In this document: in pieces, positions 32,166 to 42,439 of the stretch
Numbering within the stretch: position 1 is the first letter of the stretch
Layout of the letters: each line of letters opens with the position of its first letter
Assembly: GCA_964016885.1 (NCBI GenBank)
Contig: OZ024742.1
Location: forward strand, 356,648,066-356,712,065
DNA: 64,000 nucleotides
Origin: Eledone cirrhosa
Taxonomy: Eukaryota > Mollusca > Cephalopoda > Octopoda > Eledonidae
Direction: 5' to 3'
Program-made: the position numbers and the translations under genes
The notes under the pieces: model-generated
The model's input: only the letters and a program-made list of their open reading frames with translations
Told to the model about the DNA's origin: nothing
The model's database searches: none

Positions 32166-33650
32166 TTGATCACCTACAGATCAGGGGAATATACCAGCCA
32201 GGTAGATTATATCCTTAACAGAAGACGTGACAGAGTGTCTGTTGTAAACACTAAATCCCTCCCCCACGAAGAATGCACCTCCCAACATATACTCATAATT
32301 AGCGACCTCAGAGTCAGGACAAGACGTACTCGACAACAGAAGAGGATTATCCTCAGGAGAAAAATATGGAAGCTAAAGGACCCCACAGCCAATAATAAAT
32401 TTAAAAGCATATTACCTGATGCTTTCGACAGTAAGGAAGAGCAATTAGAGTCGTACAATATAGAGGAACAGTGGGAATTCCTGAAAGCAAACCTGCTGAT
32501 GGCGGCAGATGAAGTCTGTGGCTGGACCAGGCCTATAGGCAGGAGCAGAGTAACGTCGTGGTGGAACAGTAAGGTGGAGGAGTCAATTAAGGCCAAAAAG
32601 CAGGCTTCGAAAGTATGGCGGGATGGGGGAAGTAGAGAAGACTATCAAGTGGCCAGGAGGGAAGCTAGGAGACAAGTGTACTTCGCAAGAAGAGAAGCAG
32701 AGGAAAGAAAGTTCAAGCATGTTCTACAACGCGAGGACCAAAAACATGAAGTGTTCAGGATTGCTAGGCAATGTGTCAAGGAAAATCGTGATATTGTCGG
32801 GGAGAAGTGTGTCCTTAATGATGATGGTGTACTTGACATCACTGACGCTGATAAGAAGGTAGCTTGGAAGTGTCACTATGAAAGGCTACTAAATGAGGAG
32901 AATAAATGGGAGAAAGACAGTCTCCCCCACATCGATCCAATAGAGGGACCAGCAGTGTTAGTAGAAGGTAGTATAATAAGTAAGGCAATCAAAGATATGA
33001 AGACGGGTAAGGCGGCTGGGCCTTCGGAAATAGTTGCTGAAATTCTGAAAGCATCTGGAACGGTGGGAAACACTATGGTCACACGGATAGTAAACCAAGT
33101 CATACAGAATGGAGTCATTCCGAAGGACAGGCGTAGCAGCATCATCTTTAACTGCTACAAGGGTAAAGGAGATGCCCTAGATAGGGGTAACTATAGAGGC
33201 ATTAAATTAATCGACCAGGTCATGAAGGTCACAGAAAAAGTAATAGCGCAACTAATCAGTGAGCGAATTGATCTAGATGAAATGCAGTTCGGGTTTGTGT
33301 CAGGTAAAAGTACCACAGACGTTCTTTTCATTGTACGAACACTACAGGACAAGTACCTAGCTAAAATTAGACCCCTATACTTAGCTTTTGTTGACCTGGA
33401 GAAAGCCTTTGACAGAGTCCCCCGCTCCATTATCTGGTGGGCTCTTAGAAAACTAGGTGTTGATGAATGGCTTGTGAGAGCTATACAAGCCATGTATAAA
33501 GAAACAGTCAGCAAGGTTAGAATTAACAACGAATATAGGGAAGAGTTTAGCGTAAAAGTTGGTGTTCATCAGGGCTCTGTTCTTAGCCCCCTACTATTTA
33601 TTATTGCCCTTCAAGACCGGCTGCCCATGGGAACTCCTATACGCAGATGA
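32166..33650 (+). CDS. LINE A reverse transcriptase, open part (fragment)
   Basis: 494 open codons: end of the endonuclease, a linker, then the RT core. Seen: GKAAGPSEIVAEILKASG, KGKGDALDRGNYRGIKLID, DEMQFGFVSGKSTTDVLF, motif A with Asp (LAFVDLEKAFDRVP), SIIWWALRKLGVDEWLVRAI, and motif B (GVHQGSVLSPLLFIIAL). The frame leaves the family sequence after LFIIALQ because about 20 bp flanked by TTCA is missing (compare the intact sequence at 36225-36255). Translation then ends in an unrelated DRLPMGTPIRR tail before YADD is reached. The product would lack the catalytic YADD. Confidence 0.85.
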   Translation: MITYRSGEYTSQVDYILNRRRDRVSVVNTKSLPHEECTSQHILIISDLRVRTRRTRQQKRIILRRKIWKLKDPTANNKFKSILPDAFDSKEEQLESYNIEEQWEFLKANLLMAADEVCGWTRPIGRSRVTSWWNSKVEESIKAKKQASKVWRDGGSREDYQVARREARRQVYFARREAEERKFKHVLQREDQKHEVFRIARQCVKENRDIVGEKCVLNDDGVLDITDADKKVAWKCHYERLLNEENKWEKDSLPHIDPIEGPAVLVEGSIISKAIKDMKTGKAAGPSEIVAEILKASGTVGNTMVTRIVNQVIQNGVIPKDRRSSIIFNCYKGKGDALDRGNYRGIKLIDQVMKVTEKVIAQLISERIDLDEMQFGFVSGKSTTDVLFIVRTLQDKYLAKIRPLYLAFVDLEKAFDRVPRSIIWWALRKLGVDEWLVRAIQAMYKETVSKVRINNEYREEFSVKVGVHQGSVLSPLLFIIALQDRLPMGTPIRR

Positions 33651-34597
33651 TCTAACACTCATAGCTGAATCAATAGCTGAATTAGAGAAGAAATTCCAAA
33701 CATGGAAGCATGGCCTAGAATCAAAAGGCCTTAAAATTAACCTGTCTAAGACTAAAGTTCTAGTTTGTAGGAAGGAAAATAGGGCACCGGTCCCATCCGG
33801 GAAATGACCATGCACAGTGTGTAGGAAAGGAGTAGGCAGAAACTCCATTTTATGTCCCAAATGCAAAGTATGGGTGCATAAAAGATGTAGTGGGATCACA
33901 GGTAAGCTAACTAAGAACAGATTTTATATGTGGCCGGTGCTCTGGTGCAATAAGTAGTAGCAAGTGCCCACAGAATACTAGCTCATTCCATTGCACAGAT
34001 GGTTCTATAGAAATAGTGGACACCTTCCGTTACTTGGGTGACAAAATCAGCAGTGGGGGAGGGTGCTCTGAAAGTACAGTAGCTAGAGTCAGAACTGGAT
34101 GGAAAAAGTTCAGAGAGCTTATACCACTATTAGCCGCTAAAGGGTTCTCTCTAAAAATGAAAGGCAGGCTGTATGATGCCTGCATACGAAGAGCAATGTT
34201 ACATGGCAGTGAGACCTGGGCATTGTATGAAGAGGATATACGCAGACTGGAGAGGAACGAAGCTTGCATGCTCCGCTGGATGTGTAATAGTAATATACGT
34301 GAACGACAAAGTATAAACGAACTAAGGGAAAAGTTGGAAATAAGAGGGATCAGATGTTGTTTACTCGAGAGAAGACTACGTTGGTATGGTCACGTGATGC
34401 GCATGAAAGAAGACAGCTGTATAAAAATGTGCAGGGCAATAAAAATAGACGGTAGCCACGGAGTAGGCAGACCCAGAAAAACCTGGGACGACTTGATAAA
34501 TTCCGACCTCATACACTTACAGCTCTCCAAGACAATGTCACTGGACCGAGACCTTTGGCGGTACTCAGTAATAGAGAAGACCCGCCTTACCTAAATA
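33616..34597 (+). pseudogene. LINE A YADD, zinc finger and C-terminal domain
   Basis: Next frame: GCPWELLYADDLTLIAES (RT motif C), KTKVLVCRKENRAPVPSGK, stop at 33805, then a C4HC3 finger start (CTVCRKGVGRNSILCPKC, WVHKRC). After another shift the frame 34016-34594 is open: FRYLGDKISSGGGCSESTVA, KGRLYDACIRRAMLHGSETW-like, RRLRWYGHVMRMKEDSCIKM, HGVGRPRKTWDDLI, LDRDLWRYSVIEKTRLT. This last domain is characteristic of the A/B/C families. Confidence 0.85.
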
Positions 34598-34992
34598 CAA
34601 AGTCAAACCTACTACAGTCGGTAGGCATCTCTAACAAAATACACCCTGTCCCACCACCCCCACCCCATCCACACCGCCCCGTCCAATGTAAAGCTATGTT
34701 GGTGCCACAACATCCAGTCCGAAACAAATGAGGTCGTGTAGGTGTCACGTCAAAAAAACACACAGTCCACTCTGTAATGTGGCCGTGTAGGTAACACGGT
34801 AAAAACCTCCCAGCCCCACACTGTAAATGTGGTTGGTGTTAGGAAGGGCATCCAGCTGTAGAAAACCCGCCAGACAGTCCTATTCGAGCAAGACAATCAC
34901 TCTTGCCTCAAGTGGGAAAACTCCCGTCCAAACCCACTCAAGCGTGTAACACGGACGTTAAACGATGATGATGATGATGATGATGATATATA

Positions 34993-35320
34993 TATATATC
35001 ATCATTCATCATTTCATTTTACGTCCGCTTTGCCCTGCTTGTAAGGGTGGGACGGGAACTGATTCTGGCTTGATTTCTACAGCTGGATGCCCTTCCTAAC
35101 ACCAACCTCATTTACAGTGAGTGCTGGGTGCTTTTTTTGCTGTGGCACCTCCACGACCACTTTGCATTTTAATGATATGGACCCCAGTCCCTATCATCTC
35201 ATTTCTACAGCTGAGTAAACTGGAGCAAGGAAACAACACACCACCCGGTCTGAGAATTGAAATCACAACCTTTCGATTGCAAGGCCAATGTTCTAACCAC
35301 TAAGCCATGTGCCTCCATAT
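34993..35320 (-). mobile_element. SINE-1 with LINE B-type tail
   Basis: Minus strand: tRNA-like head (GGAGGCACATGGCTTAGTGG), body missing a short piece near 35225, the GGTTGGTGTTAGGAAGGGC block, CCACCCTTACAAGCAGGG and (GAT)n. Inserted tail-to-tail against the LINE A copy. Confidence 0.87.
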
Positions 35321-35380
35321 ATGTATTTATATATATATATAATTATATATATATAATTATATATATATAATTATATACAT
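35321..35380. repeat. (TA)n/TAATTATA repeat
   Basis: Three TATATATAATTA units. Confidence 0.85.
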
Positions 35381-35966
35381 AATTATCGTGTCTATAGTCT
35401 GACTTTCATAGGTCATAGATTCCATACACTGTTGGTTTTTTCCCTGTATTATTGATAACGCACTATATATCTCTCTCTGGTGTGTTACCTTCTCAACATA
35501 TTATATTTTAAAGGGCTCAGGATCTCTTCTCCTTTGAGCACATTATTTATAGGGAATAACGACGGCCTATGCCTCCGTTAATTTATCGTGATATTTCGCT
35601 CCTAATAACAGTCTTTCCTATCTGTTTGGTTGAGCACACTTATCTGAGTAGATTTGGGCTGCCCTTTCTAGCAGTTCGTCTCTCAGAGGCCACTGGTTCA
35701 CTGCCCCTAAATGCGCTGTGACTTCTCTCTCCCACGTGTAGCTGGACAATCAATTGTAAAATTCTCTTAGTATTGTCTGAAATGTATGGCCTTACACACG
35801 CTGATGAACCGAGACTAGACCATTTCTTTCAACACATTTTTTGGTGAAACATATCTTTGGATTTGTACGTGTGTTATATAGTTATAAAGGTATTTATTTA
35901 CGCTTTAATTTATATTTTTAATTATCGTGTCTATAGTCTGCCTTTCATAGGTTATAGATTCCATAC
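35381..35966 (+). mobile_element. Retrozyme-like element, 539-bp unit, 47-bp end repeats
   Basis: The 47-bp block 35381-35427 (AATTATCGTGTCTATAGTCT...ATTCCATAC) recurs at 35920-35966 with two differences, so this is one 539-bp unit plus the first 47 bp of the next. It is non-coding and holds a well-formed hammerhead at 35794-35874. Left border is a TA repeat, right border a LINE fragment. Confidence 0.6.
35794..35874 (+). ncRNA. Hammerhead ribozyme candidate, type I (family C)
   Basis: Helix I ACACACG with CGTGTGT (7 bp). Core CTGATGA. Helix II ACCGAGA with TTTTGGT (7 bp, two G-U) around a ~24-nt loop. GAA. Helix III ACA-T-ATC with GAT-T-TGT (6 bp, one U-U) and TTTG loop. A is at the cleavage position (35867). 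Every element is in register. The large loop II could be a tertiary contact or an insertion. Confidence 0.68.
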
Positions 35967-36614
35967 TTTGCATTTGGGACATAAAATGGAGTTTCTACCT
36001 ACGCCTTTCCTACACACTGAGCATGGCCATTTCCCGGAAGGGACCGTCGCCTTATTTTCTTTCCTACAAACTAGAACTTTAGTCTTAGCCAGGTTAATTT
36101 TAAGGCCTTTTGATTCTAGGTCGTGCTTCCATGTTTGGAATTTCTTCTCTAGCTCAGCCATTGATTCAGCTATGAGCGTTAGATCATCTGCGTATAGGAG
36201 TTCCCATGGGCAGCCGGTCTTGAACTCCACTGTTATAGCCTGAAGGGCAATAATAAATAGTAGGGGGCTAAGAACAGTGCCCTGATGAACACCAACTTTT
36301 ACACTAAACTCTTCACTATATTCGTTGTTAATTTTAACCTTGCTGACTATTTCTTTATACATGGCTTGTATAGCTCTCACAAGCCATTCGTCAACACCTA
36401 GTTTTCTAAGAGCCCACCAGATAATGGAACGGGGGACTCTGTCGAAGGCTTTCTCCAAGTCAACAAAAGCTAAGTATAGGGGTTTACTTTTAGCTAGGTA
36501 CTTCTCCTGTTGTTGTCGTCGTACAATGAAAAAAGCGTCTGTGGTACTTTTGAACTCACAACCTTTCGATTGCAAGCCCAATGCTCTAGCCACTAAGCCA
36601 TGCGCCTTCATATA
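35967..36614 (-). mobile_element. Chimera: SINE-1 tRNA-like head joined to LINE A RT
   Basis: Sense is the minus strand. 36614-36548 is the tRNA-like head (GAAGGCGCATGGCTTAGTGG, box B GAGTTCAAAAG). From 36547 the sequence is LINE A RT from TTDAFFIV through motif A (VDLEKAFDRVPRSIIWWAL), motif B (GVHQGTVLSPLLF), LLYADDLTLIAES, and the finger start (CSVCRKGVGRNSILCPKC), ending at 35967. The RT part is open for ~190 codons. Looks like template switching or insertion rather than a normal SINE. Confidence 0.75.
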
Positions 36615-36769
36615 TATATTCATATATATATATATATTCATATATATATATATTCATATATATATATATATATAAGCCAAAGGGATATTCAATTTGTTGG
36701 TAATTCAACAAATATAAATGCTTATAACTGATTCAAAGCACTCTACAAGTTTTCTGGAGTATAATATTC
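36615..36769. other. (TA)n and short spacer
   Basis: (TA)n/TTCA at 36615-36675 and 95 bp without features. Confidence 0.6.
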
Positions 36770-36835
36770 AATGATAACCCATGCTAGCGTGGAAAGTGGA
36801 CGTTAAATGAGGATGATGATGATGCTGATGATTAA
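36770..36835 (+). mobile_element. LINE/SINE 3' tail remnant
   Basis: ACCCATGCTAGCGTGGAAAG, GGACGTTAAATGAGG and (GAT)n. Confidence 0.8.
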
Positions 36836-36849
36836 ATAAATGGAAACTA

Positions 36850-36935
36850 TATTTATAAAACCATATTTATTCTATTATATATATTTCAAGTGTACCAAAA
36901 CTTTGCTACGCTCTCATCAGATAAAATACAAAGTT
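36850..36935 (-). mobile_element. PLE- or retrozyme-type terminal fragment
   Basis: Carries the hammerhead at 36869-36927. Similar in layout to 2036-2190 (helix III as AT repeat, then AATAAATA). No coding remains. Confidence 0.45.
36869..36927 (-). ncRNA. Hammerhead ribozyme candidate, type I (family D)
   Basis: Minus strand: ATTTTAT, CTGATGA, helix II GAGCGTA with TACACTT (one mismatch), GAA, an eight-base AT repeat, A, then ATAGAAT pairing with ATTTTAT (7 bp including one G-U). Same design as 2070-2125 with different helices, so structure is kept while sequence differs. Confidence 0.65.
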
Positions 36936-36999
36936 TGTTATATAAATATTGACATAACCAGAAAAAAAACCTTAACGGTCCAAGTTCTTCTGGATAGTC

Positions 37000-37028
37000 A
37001 TATATATATATATATATATATTCACATA

Positions 37029-37066
<38 letters not shown>

Positions 37067-37077
37067 CATATATATAT
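37000..37077. repeat. (TA)n array
   Basis: TA with TTCACATA and TACATA interruptions. Confidence 0.9.
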
Positions 37078-37205
37078 TCACATCATCATCATCATCATTT
37101 TACGTCCGCTTTTTCCTGTTTGCAAGGGTGGGACTGGTCCTATTCAGCACAGCATCTCTCCACTTGTCATGGTCCTTTTTCATCTCCCCTGTGAGCTTCA
37201 ACGAT
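37078..37205 (-). mobile_element. LINE B 3' terminal fragment
   Basis: (GAT)n and the complement of the last ~35 codons of LINE B (KKDHDKWRDAVLN, TSPTLANRKK-like). Confidence 0.8.
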
Positions 37206-37754
37206 ATATATATATACCCTTATCGAGCACTCTTTGGATTTTAGTCTTCACATTTATTATTATTACTATATATATATTCACTTAGCAATGATGGTCACAT
37301 GAAGGAGTACTCAATACCACAGTAGAGATTAATATATTCTTTATTAACGCCAGTCTTCCTTGACAAATCTGTGAGTACACATGAGAAACACTTGAGTAAA
37401 AATACAAGCTTGTCTTTAACAATATATATATGTGGAGAGAGAGGGGGAGAGAGATCAGATAAATATACATGCAATATATGATCCATGTCCCATCAGCTGC
37501 TGGTCATTTTCCCTTTCTTCAAGAATATCTCCTTGCCTCAGACACCTGCTCTCACTCTATCACTTTTCATCCCTTTCATCCTTGACAATCAACCTGAAAC
37601 TGAGGTTGCTTTACTCCCTGACAGGTGCCACTTTTGTTCAGCTGCCATATATACTCCTTCACCACCCACTTCCATCACTGCCTCTCCTTACCTCTTTCAA
37701 GACACAATACATCTAGTTTTATTCTTCTTCTTCATCTTCTTCACCCACTTATTC
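37206..37754. other. Spacer, no gene seen
   Basis: 37215-37275 resembles 16355-16425 (TTATCGAGC-CT-TTTGGATTTTAGTCTTCA), an unnamed repeat. 37435-37720 is CT-rich with no domain. Confidence 0.4.
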
Positions 37755-37885
37755 CTGGGTTGGTCATGGAGGCAGAGTCCTGAAACCAGAGACCAGCCGA
37801 GCTCATGAACCTTATCCAAACATCTTGCTTGGGGTCAACTCCTGGGTCTCCTGCCAGCTGGCTTTTCCCATAAAATCTGTCTGTT
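37755..37885 (-). pseudogene. LINE family D C-terminal fragment
   Basis: Minus strand matches 51540-51640: AGRRPRS-like, then PQARWLDKVHELGWSL-like. Frame broken. Confidence 0.5.
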
Positions 37886-37964
37886 GATTCTTTCATATTT
37901 TTGTCATCTCCACTAAATTGGTAATGCTGGTGTCATGATGATAATAATAATAATAATAATGGAA

Positions 37965-38480
37965 TTACTGCGTACAGTGATCAGGTGCACTACAACTTAT
38001 CAAAGGTGCATGTATAGTACATAGAATAATGTACACATTTCAGGAAAGTGAACAGTCTATGAGTCATGATATACATGTGTACTTGTGTATGGAGGGGGAA
38101 TATCAGGTGTAGTGTTGGTGAATTTCAGAAAGCATGGAGGTTTCAAAGGATACAGTGTCTCAACAGCTAACAACTGATGCAGGTAGTTTGTTCCATGCTT
38201 CAGCAATTCTGAGCGAGAAAAAAAGGTTTCTGAAAGTCATGGGAGCTGTGCTGTTTTCTCACTTTGTAGGCATGCCCACGTGTGTTAGACACATGGAATT
38301 CAAAATGGTACTCAGGGTTGTTGTTACAAGATGGTTAATAATTTTGTGGGTGTTTAACAAGTCAGATGCCAGACGTCGGAGCTTCAATGTATTGATGCCC
38401 AGAGAAGCAAGGCATTCAGAGTGTGATAAAATATACCTAGTATATGCTGTAAAGTAGTTGGCATTCAGGAAGGTAATCAA
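37965..38480 (-). pseudogene. CR1/L2-type LINE RT C-terminal fragment
   Basis: Minus strand: ILSHSECLASLGINTLKLRR, LASDLLNTHKIINHLV, then after a stop RGHAYKVRKQHSSHDFQKPF, FSLRIAEAWNKLPASVV. Y/H-x-E-R-L-x-x-L-G-x-x-x-L-x-x-R-R-x-x-x-D-L followed by F-x-x-R-x-x-x-W-N-x-L-P is the classic end of CR1/L2/Jockey-like reverse transcriptases. A ~240-bp 3' region follows. Related copies at 41110-41580. Confidence 0.7.
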
Positions 38481-39255
38481 GCATATAAACACGGAATAGG
38501 CAGACCTAGAAAAACCTGGGACGAGCTGATAAACTCCGACATCACACACTTACACCTCTCCAAGACAATGTCACTGGACCGAGACCTTTGGCGGTACTCA
38601 GTAACAGAGAAGACCCGCCTTACCTAAATATATAGTAAAACCTACTCCAGCCAGTAGGCATCTCTAACAAAATACACCCCGTCCCACCACCACCACCCCC
38701 ACCCCATCCACACCACCCCGTTCTATGTAAAGTTATGTTTGTGCCGCGCCATCCAGGCCGAAACAAATGAGATCGTGTAGGTGTCACGACAAAAAAAACA
38801 CACAGTCCACGCTGTAATGTGGCCGTGTAGGCAACACGGTAAAAACCTCCCAGACCCACACTGTAAATGTGGTTGGTGTTAGGAAGGGCATCCAGCTGTA
38901 GAAAACCTGCCAGACAGTCCACGCTGTAATGTGGCCGTGTAGGCAACACGGTAAAAACCTCCCAGACCCACACTGTAAATGTGGTTGGTGTTAGGAAGGG
39001 CATCCAGCTGTAGAAAACCTGCCAGACAGTCCACGCTGTAATGTGGCCGTGTAGGCAACACGGTAAAAACCTCCCAGCCCCACACTGTAAATGTGGTTGG
39101 TGTTAGGAAGGGCATCCAACTGTAGAAAACCTGCCAGACAGTCCTATGCAAGCAAGACAATCACTCTTGCCTCAAGTGGGACTACCTCCGTCGAAACCCA
39201 TGCAAGCGTGGAACACGGACGTTAAACGTTGATGATGATGATGATGATGATAAAC
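38481..39255 (+). mobile_element. LINE A 3' end with 112-bp tandem expansion
   Basis: Starts within the last ~45 codons (HGIGRPRKTWDELINSDITH-like, SKTMSLDRDLWRYS). The 3' UTR contains three tandem 112-bp units from 38803 (CACGCTGTAATGTGGCCGTG ... GGGCATCCAGCTGTAGAAAA), then the usual tail and (GAT)n. Confidence 0.88.
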
Positions 39256-39309
39256 AACGCGAAATATAAAGGCATGAACAAGATCTGGTTAACTTCCCGG
39301 TCAAATCTC

Positions 39310-39385
39310 AGAAGTTTACAATCCGTCCAACCCATACCAGCATGGATATAAAATGGTGATGATTGTGATGATGATGATATTGAAT
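39310..39385 (+). mobile_element. Degenerate LINE/SINE tail
   Basis: CCAACCCATACCAGCATGGA, AAAATGGTGATGA and (GAT)n-like tail. Confidence 0.5.
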
Positions 39386-39720
39386 AAAATACTGGCTGAA
39401 TAAATAAGTATAAAAGATTATCATTACAATCGTATAGATTCGGAAACAATATATGACTCGGCAATAAAGTACATATTAAAACAGATATTTTGCTGGGAAA
39501 ATAATTTATCTATATAACAACCAAATAATAAAGGGAGGAAGGCGGGGGGAAATTTCATCTAAAAATACAACATTTTTGATAATAGTTATTCAGCAATATC
39601 ATTTTCAAATTGATAATAGTAATGTAGAAAAGTTGACAAAATTTAGTTTTTCAAATGGATGTTCTCCTTTCTGCTTCTTCTGATATCAATACACTTAAAT
39701 TTTCTTTAGATCTAAGTCCA
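39386..39720. other. Spacer, no gene seen
   Basis: AT-rich, nothing recognised. Confidence 0.4.
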
Positions 39721-40110
39721 TGTATATATATATATATATATACACATATATATATATATAATGTGTTCATGTATTTGTGTGTGTATATATGTGTGTGTGT
39801 ATATATATATGTGTGTGTATGTGTGTTTGTGCATATATATATATATGTATGTGTGTTTGTGTATATATATATATATGTGTGTGTGTGGAGGGGTGTATAT
39901 ATGCATGAGGTTTGTGTGTGTGTGTATATATATATGTGTGTGTTTGTGCGTATATATATATGAATGTGTGTTTGTGTATATATATATATATATATATACA
40001 TATACATAGGCATGTGTTTGTGTATATATATGCATGTGTGTGTGTATATATATATGTATGTGGGTGTGTGTTTTTGTATGTATGTGTGTGTGTGAATATA
40101 TACATACAAT
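39721..40110. repeat. Compound (TA)n/(TG)n array
   Basis: About 390 bp of TATATGTGTGTGTTTGTG-type units. Confidence 0.93.
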
Positions 40111-40349
40111 TGTAAAAGATATCTCTACTCAAGTGGAGTAATATGATGATATAAAAATGTAATTTTTTTCTTTCGAATTAAAAGAGGAAGCTATATAATC
40201 TCTTATATTTCTGTTGAATCTATTTTAGTAGGTGTCATTTAAATTCTATAAAATTACATTTGTGTCAGGGGCGAGGGGTCTGTGCATGCAATGCATGCAG
40301 TGCATGCGTTATAGAATCTTGAGTTGATCAATTGCGTTGGTAGAAGAAA

Positions 40350-40592
40350 GCAGAATTTTGGCTGCTTACTAAAACGTATAGACACAAAAAAAGATAATAA
40401 TCACACACACGCACACATACAGACAAACACACGACAGCTTTGGGGCAAGCAGAATTTTGACTGCTTACTAAATCGTAGACACATAAAAAGATAACACACA
40501 CACACACACGTACACACAAACACATGACAGCTTTGGGGCAAGCAGAATTTTGACTGTTTACTAAATCGTAGACCCATAAAAAGATAACACAC
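40350..40592. repeat. ~105-bp tandem repeat, 2.3 units
   Basis: GCAGAATTTTGRCTGCTTAC, TAAATCGTAGACACA, AAAAGATAA, (CA)n, ACGACAGCTTTGGGGCAA repeated. Confidence 0.85.
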
Positions 40593-40954
40593 ACTAGATA
40601 ATACTACATGCAGCTTTGACCGGGAGGGTCATTTAGAGAGAATGGGAAGGGGTAGGCTGCACAGCCCCACTTTCCGCCATGGTGATTGGACTGCATGCCC
40701 TGCTTTCCAGGTTACCCTTCGCCACAGATTTGTGTAATATATACTAAATTATGTACTCAGCCTATATAAACTTACTCAGATTATTGCAGGATATATCATT
40801 AGTTTGTAAGTAATTGTGATAAAAGTATTTCAGTTTTAGTTTGAAAAGGCAGGGGAATATATTGTTATTTCTTGTATTGCACTGATAGTTTATTCTAAAC
40901 ACAGTGAAGAGATTTAATACGAGGTCGAATGCATATCTTTCTAATATAATAATT
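40593..40954. other. Spacer, no gene seen
   Basis: Includes GC-richer 40610-40730 without identifiable motif. Confidence 0.35.
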
Positions 40955-41093
40955 GTTACTACTTTTGGCACAAGGCTTTACTGGTACTTTATTTTATCGA
41001 CCCCGTAAGGATAAAAGGCAAAGTTAAGCTCGGGAATGGAGAGGGCCGTAACTCTTTGCTGCAAAGCATGACACCCAACCCTCTATCAATCTT
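40955..41093 (-). mobile_element. SINE-2
   Basis: Minus-strand sense: tRNA-like head remnants (AGGGTTGGGTGTCATGCTTT), body CTTTTATCCTTACGGGGTCG, end GCCAAAAGTAGTAACAATTA. Internal deletion near box B. Confidence 0.75.
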
Positions 41094-41109
41094 CTCATAT
41101 AATAATGAA

Positions 41110-41580
41110 AATGATTGTGTTCAGTGCTCAGGTGCACTAGTACTCATTAAAGGTGTATGTATAGTACATAGAATAATGTACTATATACATAGTGTATAAG
41201 TCAAGATATATATACACACACACACACACTCACGTGTGTGAGTGTGTAGGGAGGGGAATATCAGTTGTAGTGTTGGTGGATTTCGGGAAGCATGGAATGA
41301 GTTGTCTTTCTGCTATAAAAAATAAAATAATGAAATTATTGTGTACAGTGCTCAGGTGCACTACAACTCATCAAAGATGCATGTGTAGTACATAGAATAA
41401 TATACAAATGTCAGGGAAATCAATAGTGTGTGTGTATGTGTCTGGGGGGGGGAGCATTAGGTGTAGTGTTGGCGAATCTCAGGAAGCATGGAGGTTTTAA
41501 AGGATACAGTGTTGACAGCTAACAACTGATGCAGGTAGTTTGTTCCATGCTTCAGCAACTCTGAGCGTGAAAAAATACCA
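41110..41580 (-). pseudogene. CR1/L2-type LINE 3' fragments, repeated
   Basis: Two adjoining copies of the 3' part seen at 37970-38200 (CAGTGCTCAGGTGCACTA, AGTACATAGAATAATGTAC, GGAGCATTAGGTGTAGTGTT). The second reaches the coding end (CATGGAACAAACTACCTGCA complement, W-N-x-L-P region). A (CA)n/(TG)n run sits at 41210-41250. Confidence 0.6.
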
Positions 41581-41895
41581 GGCCAACCCGTTTTATTGGT
41601 TTGTTCAGCAGAAGAGATCTGAGCTCATGGCCTTCACAGGCCTTTCAAGATATGTTAACTTTATGTAGTTATGATTCCACTTTAGTAGCTGCAAAGCCGT
41701 AACTATGGCAAAAACCATGTGCACGGTGGGAATGCCAGAGAACTGATATTCTAGGTTAAAAGCACTGAATGTATTAGTTACTACAGAGCCTGGAATGGGA
41801 ACAGTATGGTAGATGAAAGGAGAAATGAGTGACTGAAGTGTTCAAGTGATAGTGGAATGAAATTCTCCAGCCCAAGTAACATAAAATCCGGTAAA

Positions 41896-42066
41896 GATAA
41901 TTGTTTCCATTTTAGGCATAAGGCCAGCAATTACCCACTACATTACTGGTACTTTATTTTATCGACCCCGTAAGGATGAAAGGCAAAGACAACCTCGGCG
42001 GGATTTGAACTCAGATCATAAAGGGACGTAACTCTATGCTTCAAAGCATGGTGTCCGACTCTCTAA
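41896..42066 (-). mobile_element. SINE-2, full-length-like
   Basis: Minus strand: AGAGAGTCGGACACCATGCT, box B GAGTTCAAATCC, CGCCGAGGTTGTCTTTGCC, CATCCTTACGGGGTCGATAA, ending AATGGAAACAATTATC. Best complete SINE-2 copy here. Confidence 0.82.
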
Positions 42067-42154
42067 AGATAATATAAAGCAATGAGATAATCTATGAACC
42101 AGTAGGTGTAGAGTCACCAATGCTGTATTAGTACTACTGATAATTATATATATA

Positions 42155-42430
42155 TATAAGGTGCTCATGTAGGTGTCAGGACTAAAAGCACCCAACCCAC
42201 ACTGTAAAGTGGTTGTGTAGGAGTCACAACAAAAAGCACCCAAGCCACCCTGTAAATGTCGCTAGTGTTAGGAAAGGCATCCAGTCATAGAAATCTAGCC
42301 AGAAACAGTCCTATATGAACACGACTCAGTCACCTGACCCAACTTGATTCTAATGGGACAACCTGTCTAACTCATGCTAGCATGGAAAATGGATGTTAAA
42401 TGATGAAGAAGATGATGATATATATATATA
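42155..42430 (+). mobile_element. SINE/LINE 3' body, diverged
   Basis: AAAAGCACCCAACCCACACT, GCTAGTGTTAGGAAAGGCAT, CTCATGCTAGCATGGAAAAT and (GAT)n-like tail. Head missing. Confidence 0.7.
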
Positions 42431-42439
42431 TATATATAT

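Larger units (their letters stand above)
31628..34988 (+). mobile_element. RTE-like LINE family A, nearly complete
   Basis: A 3.36-kb copy with one long reading frame in the order endonuclease, reverse transcriptase, C4HC3 finger, C-terminal domain, then a ~390-bp 3' UTR with the SINE-shared block and a (GAT)n tail. It lacks roughly the first 20-25 codons of the endonuclease compared with family B at 61309. APE-type endonuclease plus RT in one frame and a short-repeat 3' tail fit the RTE clade. It is disabled by stops, a ~20-bp deletion and further frameshifts. Confidence 0.9.
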
